A stretch of DNA of 23,131 nucleotides, taken from positions 1 through 23,131 of the forward strand of contig JANQPK010000093.1 of NCBI GenBank assembly GCA_028289505.1. The letters run 5' to 3'. A model generated the notes under the pieces. It was not told the DNA's origin. It ran no database searches and was given only the letters and a program-made list of their open reading frames with translations. This stretch comes from Cyclobacteriaceae bacterium (GTDB taxonomy: Bacteria > Bacteroidota > Bacteroidia > Cytophagales > Cyclobacteriaceae). A program made the translations under genes and the position numbers. Positions 17,224 to 23,131 of this stretch are shown one piece after another (the stretch's first letter is position 1; each line of letters opens with the position of its first letter).

Positions 17224-17841
17224 TCAGGTATCCCACAGTGAATTGTAATAGGCAGTTATGCGCTCCAGATCCCGGCGTCTGTCCACCCTGAGATTGTTAT
17301 CATTAATAAATTTACGGACCTCTGAAGATTTTCTGCCCATTAAATCCAACAGCTCCCTCTTTTTCATGGTATACCGCCTGACACCCATTTTTTCGCTGAA
17401 AAAATAAAACTCGTAAATGAGCTTATATCTGCTCAAAAAGTTATTCCGACCCCAGTAGTAGCTATACTGAGGTACGGTTTCGGTAGTTATGGCTTCCCTG
17501 GCCAACAAACTTAACGGTCTGCCTTCGTGCAAGACTTCGAAAAGAATAGGTGTTTCGTATCCCGGACTTACTGTAAAAGGCAAAGCATAAAACTGACGAA
17601 AACTGTCCACCGATTCATCAAAAATCTCAAAGTACAGTACTTTTTTTGAAGAGAATGTACTGATGGTATTTTCATTATTGACTTGCACTATATCCGTCTC
17701 CAGGTCATATTTAACCAAGCCTTTATGCTCCCGATTATCCATAAGCACCACTTTACCGCGATGCCAAACTTCAGAGGGAAAGGTCTGAGCAGAAGCCTGG
17801 AGGGTCAGTATCATAATTGCCAGGAAACAATAGTTTCTCAT
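17224..17841 (-). CDS. Exported hypothetical protein
   Basis: A 205-residue protein not assigned to a named family. It has a signal peptide (hydrophobic residues 5-15, likely cleavage after Ala18 in ASAQ), then strand-like segments with a GKVVLMD...KGLVKYDLE pattern (29-49) typical of small beta-rich exported proteins of Bacteroidota, an aromatic-rich middle (YSYYWGRNNF, about 125-134; YKLIYEFYFF, about 138-147), and a basic helical C-terminus (about 155-205) with many Arg and Lys. No catalytic motif, lipobox or membrane segment beyond the signal is visible. Its ATG lies one base after the ribBA stop, so it is cotranslated with a riboflavin enzyme; no functional link is evident. Confidence 0.8.
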   Translation of the reverse strand: MRNYCFLAIMILTLQASAQTFPSEVWHRGKVVLMDNREHKGLVKYDLETDIVQVNNENTISTFSSKKVLYFEIFDESVDSFRQFYALPFTVSPGYETPILFEVLHEGRPLSLLAREAITTETVPQYSYYWGRNNFLSRYKLIYEFYFFSEKMGVRRYTMKKRELLDLMGRKSSEVRKFINDNNLRVDRRRDLERITAYYNSLWDT

Positions 17842-17842
17842 G

Positions 17843-19069
17843 TCATTTGTTCTTCCTTAAAATTGTGTGGCCCAATTTATCGCGCTTGGTCTTGAGATAA
17901 GACTCATTGTGTCGATTCGGAGAGATCTCAATAGGAATGGTTTCTACAATGGCTAGGCCATACCCTACTAAGCCGGCTCTTTTCTGAGGATTATTGGATA
18001 AGAGTTTCATTTTTGTAACGCCTAGATTTCGTAGAATTTGCGCTCCCACACCATAATCTCTTTGATCCTTCTTAAATCCCAAATGTTCATTGGCCTGCAC
18101 AGTGTCCATACCATCTTGTTGCAGTTGATAGGCTTTGAGCTTGTTTAAAAGTCCAATGCCCCTACCCTCCTGATTCATATACAGTACCACACCTTTACCT
18201 GCTCGCTCTACCATTTCCATGGCCCGGTGCAGTTGCCCCCCACAATCGCAGCGGCACGAACCGAATATATCACCGGTTACACAGGAACTGTGTACCCTGA
18301 CCAAGATGGGCTCATCTTCTTCCCAGGATCCCTTGGTTAAGGCCAGGTGGGAGTCTCCCGTATTGGTCTGGGTATAGGCTATTAACTGGAAATCTCCAAA
18401 ATCGGTAGGCAGGAATACCTCCACTTCCCTTTTGATCAGGCTTTCCTTTTTAAGCCTGTAGTTGATTAAATCCTTTATGGATACAATCCTTAAACCAAAC
18501 CGTTCTGCAACCTTTTTTAAATCAGGCAATCTGGCCATCTCCCCATCATCTTTCATGATTTCAACCAAAACGCCAGAGGGATGCAGCCCTGCCAACATCG
18601 CTAAATCCATTGCCGCCTCAGTATGTCCTGCTCTACGCAAGACCCCTCCTTTTTTGGCCCTTAAGGGGAAAATATGACCAGGTCTGGCCAAATCATTGGG
18701 ATGTGTATCTGCTGCTACCAACGCATTGATGGTACGAGCCCGATCTTTGGCAGATATACCAGTGCTATTCCCACCACCTTTAAGATCGACCGATACGGTA
18801 AAGGCAGTTTGCAGGGAATCGGTATTACGCCCCACCATCAGCTCCAGACCCAATTCTTCACAGCGTTCTCCGGTTAGCGCGGTGCAGATCAAACCTTTAC
18901 CATGCGTGGCCATAAAGTTGATGATCTCAGGGGTAACTTTCTCAGCAGCACAAATGAAGTCTCCCTCGTTCTCGCGATCCTCGTCATCCACTACTACTAC
19001 CACCTCACCGGATCGAATTGCCTCCAGGGCATTTTCAATGGTGTCGAGTGTTGTCAGATGTTCTGTCAT
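17843..19069 (-). CDS. ribBA: Bifunctional RibBA: DHBP synthase / GTP cyclohydrolase II
   Basis: Catalyses both entry reactions of riboflavin synthesis. The N-terminal RibB half (about 1-205) makes 3,4-dihydroxy-2-butanone 4-phosphate from ribulose 5-phosphate and shows [11 protein letters not shown] (28-38), [16 protein letters not shown] (121-136) and [10 protein letters not shown] (147-156). The C-terminal RibA half opens the GTP imidazole ring and carries the zinc site Cys263, Cys272 and Cys274 ([15 protein letters not shown]), then NQEGRGIGL (299-307). Both catalytic halves look intact; length (408) is normal for the fusion. No FMN riboswitch is visible in the 40-base gap after dnaG. Instead a weak promoter-like pair overlaps the dnaG end. 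The neighbours are not riboflavin genes, so ribE and ribD must lie elsewhere. Confidence 0.97.
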   Translation of the reverse strand: MTEHLTTLDTIENALEAIRSGEVVVVVDDEDRENEGDFICAAEKVTPEIINFMATHGKGLICTALTGERCEELGLELMVGRNTDSLQTAFTVSVDLKGGGNSTGISAKDRARTINALVAADTHPNDLARPGHIFPLRAKKGGVLRRAGHTEAAMDLAMLAGLHPSGVLVEIMKDDGEMARLPDLKKVAERFGLRIVSIKDLINYRLKKESLIKREVEVFLPTDFGDFQLIAYTQTNTGDSHLALTKGSWEEDEPILVRVHSSCVTGDIFGSCRCDCGGQLHRAMEMVERAGKGVVLYMNQEGRGIGLLNKLKAYQLQQDGMDTVQANEHLGFKKDQRDYGVGAQILRNLGVTKMKLLSNNPQKRAGLVGYGLAIVETIPIEISPNRHNESYLKTKRDKLGHTILRKNK

Positions 19070-19092
19070 ACCTTTTCTACTTGCCGATTAAA

Positions 19093-19123
19093 CCAAATTA
19101 GCCTTATTTTTAGTCTGAGACAA
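19093..19123 (-). promoter_or_regulatory. Candidate internal promoter for ribBA
   Basis: Read on the minus strand: TTG (19123-19121), 20 bases, then TAATTTGG (19100-19093), one mismatch to TAnnTTTG. Transcription would begin near 19086, about 17 bases before the ribBA start at 19069. The -33 part lies inside the last codons of dnaG. It would let ribBA-hypothetical-surE be expressed apart from dnaG. Confidence 0.35.
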
Positions 19124-21002
19124 TAATACCCAGCTGTTTGGCCAGCTCATTCCGTGATTTCTTTAACGCAACATCTACCTGTAAAAGTTTCTGCTGCTCA
19201 TTAGGTTCTGCCATGCGCAACTCTTCACGATTTTCAGCAATCAACTTTTTTACGATCCTATATTTTAGCCTCAGTAGGTTGCTGAACACTACATTGGACA
19301 GGATCTCTTTCTCTGTAGGAACATAGATACTGAAACGGTCCATCCATAAACTGCTTACCTCGTATCTTTCACTGAGCAGGTCAATCATGGCCTTTTTTAC
19401 TTCTGAGGATGCCTGGTCCATCAAACGTCGAGTGTCAACCGCCCCATGCTTTTGCAAATCCGTTTTAATAATACCCAAGATTTGACGGTAGGTGGCGGTC
19501 TTAAACTCCACCTCCTCCAATTCGTTGAAGAAATATTGTCGCAGATTTACCCCCTCCTCTATTTGGTGATCGCCATAGTTTAATAACAGGCGTATGCTTT
19601 CTCTTTCCTGAACCGCTATGGTATCTGGCAAATTCTTAGGACTTGGAGGCGACTCCGGAACTACCTCCGGCACCGTTATCACCTGGCGACCTCCTCCTGA
19701 ATCCTGGAGCTGTTTCTTGTTTAGTTCCCGAATCAATAAGGATTCATCCACTTCTAACTGTCCACTGCATTGTTTAATATAGACTGCCCTTTGAAGAGGG
19801 TCTTGGATTTTGGCAATGCTGCTTACAACTTCTTTAATGGTTGCTACCCGGTTGATGGGATCATCTCCTGCCTGGTCCAGAAACAATTGGGTCTTATAGG
19901 AGATAAAGTCTTTCTGCTTACCATTAAGGAAGGCTTTAAATTGATCTGTACCCAGTTTTCTAGAATAGCTATCAGGATCTTCACCCTGGGGAAACTCTAC
20001 CACCCTAACATTAGCACCACCAGCAAGGATCATATCAATACCTCGGAGGGATGCCTTAATACCTGCCTGATCTCCGTCGAATAATACCGTGATATTATTG
20101 GTGAATCGTTTTATTAGCTTTATCTGATCTTCAGTTAATGATGTACCAGAGGAAGACACCACGTTAGGAACTCCGGATAGGTGCAAAGAAATCACGTCGG
20201 TATAACCCTCCACCAAGTAGCAATTGTCTTGTTGTCGAATAGCATGACGTGCCTGATGCAATCCGTAAAGGACCTTACTTTTTTGGTAAACCTCGGTTTC
20301 AGGAGAGTTAATATACTTCGCACCCTTATCGGCTTTGAGGGTTCTTGCACCAAAACCTACTACCTTACCGGTTATGTTATGTATGGGAAATATTACCCTG
20401 CCTCGAAAACGGTCGTATACTTTTTCATCTTTCTTAATCACTAGACCGGCCTCGACCAACGTATCTTCCTGATGTCCCTTTACTTTTGCCTGCTTAAGCA
20501 GGCCATCCCATTTATCCAGGCTGTAGCCCAATTCAAATTGCTTAACCACCTGCTCATTGTAACCTCGCTCTTTGAAATAGCTTAATCCTATTGACTTGCC
20601 TTCGTGGTGATGGAGTAGTTGCTGATGAAAGTAATCCTTAGCAAATCCCAATGCAATAAAAAGACTTTCACGCCGCCCTTGTTGAGCCATGACCTCGGGA
20701 GTAATCTCCGTCTCCTCAAGTTGAACCCCATATTTCTTGCCCAGGTAACGCATAGCCCCCAGGTAATCAAGGCCCTCGATCTCTTTAACAAATTCAATGG
20801 CATCCCCTGCTGCTCCACACCCAAAACACTTGTAAATACCCTTAGCAGGTGAAACTGAGAAAGAAGGGGTTTTTTCATCGTGAAAAGGACAACAAGCCCA
20901 TAGATTTTGTCCCTTGCGTTTTAAAGGAAGGAAATCTGATACTACCTCTTCGATATCAAGGCGGCTTTTTATTTCTTCCAGCGATGTATTACTAATGCTC
21001 AA
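19110..21002 (-). CDS. dnaG: DNA primase DnaG
   Basis: Synthesises the RNA primers of DNA replication in association with the DnaB helicase. The 630-residue protein has the three expected parts: an N-terminal CHC2 zinc-binding domain with Cys38, His41, Cys59 and Cys62 at the canonical spacing; the RNA polymerase core with the TOPRIM fold (Glu265 in VEGYTD, Asp309 and Asp311 in FDGDQAG); and a C-terminal helical region (about 450-630) that would bind DnaB. It is first in the minus-strand cluster, with a good candidate promoter 40-70 bases upstream. It is not in the classic rpsU-dnaG-rpoD arrangement. Downstream, ribBA begins after 40 bases. Confidence 0.97.
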   Translation of the reverse strand: MSISNTSLEEIKSRLDIEEVVSDFLPLKRKGQNLWACCPFHDEKTPSFSVSPAKGIYKCFGCGAAGDAIEFVKEIEGLDYLGAMRYLGKKYGVQLEETEITPEVMAQQGRRESLFIALGFAKDYFHQQLLHHHEGKSIGLSYFKERGYNEQVVKQFELGYSLDKWDGLLKQAKVKGHQEDTLVEAGLVIKKDEKVYDRFRGRVIFPIHNITGKVVGFGARTLKADKGAKYINSPETEVYQKSKVLYGLHQARHAIRQQDNCYLVEGYTDVISLHLSGVPNVVSSSGTSLTEDQIKLIKRFTNNITVLFDGDQAGIKASLRGIDMILAGGANVRVVEFPQGEDPDSYSRKLGTDQFKAFLNGKQKDFISYKTQLFLDQAGDDPINRVATIKEVVSSIAKIQDPLQRAVYIKQCSGQLEVDESLLIRELNKKQLQDSGGGRQVITVPEVVPESPPSPKNLPDTIAVQERESIRLLLNYGDHQIEEGVNLRQYFFNELEEVEFKTATYRQILGIIKTDLQKHGAVDTRRLMDQASSEVKKAMIDLLSERYEVSSLWMDRFSIYVPTEKEILSNVVFSNLLRLKYRIVKKLIAENREELRMAEPNEQQKLLQVDVALKKSRNELAKQLGIIVSD

Positions 21003-21036
21003 ATTCTGGCCTCTGGTAGTATTCTTAACTAATAAC

Positions 21037-21153
21037 GGATAACAAAGTTAATGCTTTTATTTCAGGTCACCTCAACCTGTGGTTTAGCTTCTATAATTTA
21101 GCAATATTCCTTAAAAAGTGACCGAATAGAGGTAAATTGCAGGATAACAAAGT
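21037..21153. repeat. 12-base direct repeat in the dnaG/mrp divergent region
   Basis: GGATAACAAAGT occurs at 21037-21048 and again at 21142-21153, 105 bases apart start to start; the match extends with one mismatch to AAT in both copies. The first copy contains the -7 element of the dnaG promoter; the second lies 10-21 bases before the mrp ATG. The rest of this 160-base gap is AT-rich and shows no convincing plus-strand promoter for mrp apart from a weak TAAATTGC at 21133-21140. Confidence 0.7.
21043..21075 (-). promoter_or_regulatory. Candidate promoter for the dnaG cluster
   Basis: On the minus strand TTG (21075-21073), 22 bases, then TAACTTTG (21050-21043), a full match to the -7 element TAnnTTTG; the spacing is at the long end of the accepted range. 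Transcription would start near 21036, about 34 bases before the dnaG ATG. An inverted repeat TTAACT (21025-21030) / AGTTAA (21046-21051) brackets the start region and could be an operator or chance. Confidence 0.55.
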
Positions 21154-21162
21154 GAATCGTGT

Positions 21163-22260
21163 ATGAGCGTTACCAGGGAAGCCGTCATAGATGCCTTAAA
21201 GACCGTAGAAGACCCTGATCTTAAGCAAGATCTGGTAACACTCAACATGATCGATGACCTGCAGATCGACGATCAGAACATCAGCTTTACCGTAGTACTC
21301 ACCACACCGGCTTGCCCTCTGAAAGAAATCATTCGCAATAGTTGTCTAGATGCCATCCATAAGCTGGTTTCGGAGGATGTTGCCATCGATATCAAGATGA
21401 CCAGTAATGTTACCTCAGGTAGGCCAGACAATACCCCCTTGTTACCAGAGGTCAAAAATATTATTGCAGTGGCCTCGGGAAAAGGTGGGGTTGGGAAATC
21501 TACCATATCGGCTAACCTAGCGGTCTCACTGGCAAAAGCAGGAGCTTCGGTAGGTTTGATTGATGCCGACATCTTTGGCCCCTCAATTCCAACCATGTTC
21601 AATTGTGTTCACGAACAACCAGCGTTAGTCAAAGAGGGAGAAAAGAACTTGATTGTTCCTATCGAACAATATGGTGTTAAACTGCTTTCCATCGGATTTC
21701 TCACCCCTGAAGACAGCGCGGTAATCTGGAGAGGCCCAATGGCGAGCTCGGCTCTAAAGCAGTTTATCTCCGATGCCAATTGGGGAACACTCGACTATTT
21801 GCTTGTAGACCTGCCACCTGGAACCAGTGACATTCACCTAACACTGGTGCAATCGGTTCCAGTTACCGGGGCCATCATCGTCACTACTCCGCAAAGAGTA
21901 GCATTGGCCGACGCCAGTAAAGGACTTGCAATGTTTAAGCAGGCCAATATTAATGTTCCTGTCTTGGGTATTGTTGAAAATATGGCTTACTTTATTCCAC
22001 CTGACAACCCTGAGCGCAAGTACTTCATATTTGGGGAAGATGGTGGTAAACGGTTTGCTGCCAAGCACCAAGTACCGCTTTTGGCCCAGATACCAATCGA
22101 GCAATCAGTGCGGTCAAGTGGTGACGAGGGCCATCCTGTGGCATTGAAGCCTGGAAAGACTGGTGCTGCCTTTCAGAATCTGGCGGAAAACCTTGCACGT
22201 GAAATTGCCGTTAGAAATGCGAACCTGCCGAATACAAAGAAAGTAGAAATGAACCCCTAA
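21163..22260 (+). CDS. Mrp/ApbC-type Fe-S cluster carrier ATPase, lacking the CxxC motif
   Basis: A 365-residue P-loop ATPase that by family helps load Fe-S clusters onto target proteins. The N-terminal MIP18/DUF59 domain (about 1-82) keeps its conserved cysteine (Cys51 in TTPACP). A linker leads to the Mrp core with deviant Walker A GKGGVGKS (106-113), GLIDADIFGPS (131-141) and VDLPPGTSD (215-223). Where E. coli Mrp has CSNCGH, this protein reads PPDNPERKYFIFG (279-291), so the pair of cysteines used to hold a bridging cluster is missing. From memory this is common in Bacteroidota. The nfu gene follows after 9 bases, supporting an Fe-S role. Confidence 0.93.
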   Translation: MSVTREAVIDALKTVEDPDLKQDLVTLNMIDDLQIDDQNISFTVVLTTPACPLKEIIRNSCLDAIHKLVSEDVAIDIKMTSNVTSGRPDNTPLLPEVKNIIAVASGKGGVGKSTISANLAVSLAKAGASVGLIDADIFGPSIPTMFNCVHEQPALVKEGEKNLIVPIEQYGVKLLSIGFLTPEDSAVIWRGPMASSALKQFISDANWGTLDYLLVDLPPGTSDIHLTLVQSVPVTGAIIVTTPQRVALADASKGLAMFKQANINVPVLGIVENMAYFIPPDNPERKYFIFGEDGGKRFAAKHQVPLLAQIPIEQSVRSSGDEGHPVALKPGKTGAAFQNLAENLAREIAVRNANLPNTKKVEMNP

Positions 22261-22269
22261 CCCTGAACT

Positions 22270-22548
22270 ATGAAGTTAAACGAAAGAATTGAAAAGGCGT
22301 TAGACAGTATCAGACCCTACTTGCGCACAGATGGCGGGGATGTAAAATTGTTAGAAGTTACCGACGAAATGGTGGCAAAAATCGAATTACTGGGCGCTTG
22401 CGGAGCTTGTCCAATGTCTAGCATGACTTTCAAAGCTGGTGTTGAAGAGGCTATAAAGCGAGAGGTTCCGGAAATCATCTCGGTGGAAGCCATCAATATT
22501 ACCGCCTTTGATGATCCCAATGCCAAGCTTCCGGAAAACATCCGGTAA
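22270..22548 (+). CDS. Nfu/NifU C-terminal domain Fe-S scaffold protein
   Basis: A 92-residue stand-alone Nfu domain that assembles a [4Fe-4S] cluster between two subunits and passes it to apoproteins. Diagnostic features are IRPYLRTDGGDVKLLEV (14-30) and the cluster-binding CGAC (Cys44, Cys47) in LLGACGACPMSSMTFKAGVE. It lacks the N-terminal IscU-like and ferredoxin domains of full NifU, so the function is scaffold or carrier rather than primary assembly. Nine bases separate it from mrp, so the two are very probably cotranscribed and may act in succession. Confidence 0.95.
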   Translation: MKLNERIEKALDSIRPYLRTDGGDVKLLEVTDEMVAKIELLGACGACPMSSMTFKAGVEEAIKREVPEIISVEAINITAFDDPNAKLPENIR

Positions 22549-22567
22549 TCCAGCTTCATTCAAGCAT

Positions 22568-22599
22568 TTTCTCCGTCCTGTTATAAATTTTTAACTTTC
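22568..22599 (+). promoter_or_regulatory. Weak candidate promoter for the M43 protease gene
   Basis: TTTTC near 22568-22571 and TAACTTTC (22592-22599) resemble TTTG-N19-20-TAnnTTTG, each with one mismatch in the final G. Transcription would start near 22606, 12 bases before the ATG at 22618. The 69-base gap after nfu has no clear terminator. Confidence 0.3.
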
Positions 22600-22617
22600 T
22601 GAGAACAAGCCTGATTG

Positions 22618-23131
22618 ATGGCGGTACGTCTAGTCTACATACTTTTCTTTTTGTTGATCTACTCCAATCAGGTTTGGGGGCAAAAGATCTGTGGCACCAC
22701 GGAATACCACAATATTCACCAAAAGAAAACTCAACCAGAAACCAAGGAATCATTCGAAAAGTGGATGTCCACTAAATTGCGGGAGCGGCACCTTGAACTT
22801 CAAAGAGCTAGGGTATCTCAATTAAACCAGGTGGTAACTATACCGGTGGTGGTACATATTATACACAATGGTGAAGCCTCTGGCGTTGGCGCCAATATTA
22901 CAGATAGCCGGGTATTCGAACAGATTGATAGGCTGAACAAAGATTTTCGGCGGCTCAACAGCGATACCGTAAACACTCGACCGGAATTCCTGCCGGTTGC
23001 TGCAGATGTTGAAATTGAATTTGTACTGGCACAAAGGGACCCGCACGGACTACCCACCACTGGAATCAACCGAGTACTTGGTAGCCGTCCAATATACGAC
23101 CTGGTGCATAATACAGAACTTAAAGCACTGA
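22618..23131 (+). CDS. Secreted M43 (pappalysin-like) zinc metalloprotease, 5' part
   Basis: An open frame from the ATG at 22618 runs off the window without a stop (171 codons visible). It opens with a signal peptide (hydrophobic residues 4-15, likely cleavage near Gly21-Gln22). The segment TIPVVVHIIHNGE (74-86), followed by IDRLNKDFRRLNSDT (103-117), LPVAADVEIEFVLAQRDP (125-142) and PTTGINRV (146-153), is the usual start of pappalysin-type M43 proteases of Bacteroidota. The catalytic HExxH helix is expected beyond the window, so activity cannot be judged. Such proteins often end in a type IX secretion sorting domain, also out of view. Cotranscription with mrp-nfu is uncertain. Confidence 0.85.
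   Translation, partial: MAVRLVYILFFLLIYSNQVWGQKICGTTEYHNIHQKKTQPETKESFEKWMSTKLRERHLELQRARVSQLNQVVTIPVVVHIIHNGEASGVGANITDSRVFEQIDRLNKDFRRLNSDTVNTRPEFLPVAADVEIEFVLAQRDPHGLPTTGINRVLGSRPIYDLVHNTELKAL

Noticed and set aside
18696..19091. 131-codon plus-strand frame inside ribBA
   Set aside because: Shadow of a confidently assigned gene; low-complexity Ser/Thr translation without domain features.
22190..22207. parS-like sequence around CACGTG in mrp (also CACGTG in parA near 3255, the coiled-coil gene near 9595, the YyaL-type gene near 13243 and priA near 15211)
   Set aside because: The best copy matches about 11 of 16 bases of the bacterial parS consensus and all lie inside codons such as Leu-Ala-Arg-Glu; arms are not symmetric. 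No credible parS.
22530..22545. CCGG-AAAACAT-CCGG hairpin at the end of nfu as terminator
   Set aside because: The stem is only 4 pairs, lies within the last codons, and is not followed by a T-tract.
1..23131. Defence system, secondary-metabolite cluster, mobile island, CRISPR or tRNA genes
   Set aside because: Looked for on both strands; nearly all DNA is accounted for by housekeeping genes and no matching repeats, integrases, cloverleaf sequence or accessory gene pairs were seen.

Overview
The window is an ordinary, tightly packed stretch of core chromosome from a member of the Bacteroidota, most likely a Cytophagales-type bacterium (inference). Three things point there: the gene order yidC - parA - parB - DUF5683 - dapB - lepB; Bacteroidota-specific families (DUF5683, GSCFA, a Mrp protein without its CxxC motif, a large signal peptidase I); and promoters of the Bacteroidota form TTTG-N19-TAnnTTTG, with a perfect example in front of rpsF. 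GC content looks mid-40s per cent by eye. I see no tRNA, rRNA, CRISPR array, insertion sequence, phage gene or compositional break, and no gene-free stretch longer than about 160 bases.

Layout. (1) 2-6665, plus strand: seven genes with gaps of -1 to 22 bases, probably one operon: yidC (membrane insertase), a UPF0173 metal-dependent hydrolase, parA and parB (chromosome partition), a DUF5683 exported protein, dapB (lysine/diaminopimelate synthesis) and lepB (signal peptidase I). (2) 6666-7328, minus: ung, abutting lepB tail to tail. (3) 7422-8592, plus: apaG and a SAM-dependent methyltransferase, 1 base apart. (4) 8729-9655, plus: a single-pass membrane coiled-coil protein of unknown function with its own candidate promoter. 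(5) 9765-10827, plus: rpsF-rpsR-rplI (S6, S18, L9), with a clear promoter in front and a strong intrinsic terminator behind. (6) 10906-16408, plus: a GSCFA-domain protein, a YyaL/DUF255 thioredoxin-fold protein and priA, coupled by overlap or near-contact. (7) 16405-21002, minus: dnaG-ribBA-hypothetical-surE, meeting priA tail to tail with a 4-base overlap. (8) 21163-23131, plus: mrp and nfu (Fe-S cluster assembly), then the 5' part of a secreted M43-type metalloprotease that runs off the window.

The genes serve envelope biogenesis (YidC, LepB, DapB), chromosome partition and replication/repair (ParAB, PriA, DnaG, Ung), translation, riboflavin synthesis (RibBA) and Fe-S maturation (Mrp, Nfu). 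I found no convincing undescribed multi-gene system. The least explained items are the coiled-coil membrane protein, the 205-residue exported protein in the dnaG cluster, the DUF5683 protein, the CxxC-less Mrp beside a CxxC-bearing Nfu, and a 12-base direct repeat in the dnaG/mrp divergent region. Several reading-frame starts were moved from the longest possible start on family grounds (lepB, ung, the coiled-coil gene), and three genes appear to use GTG or TTG starts.
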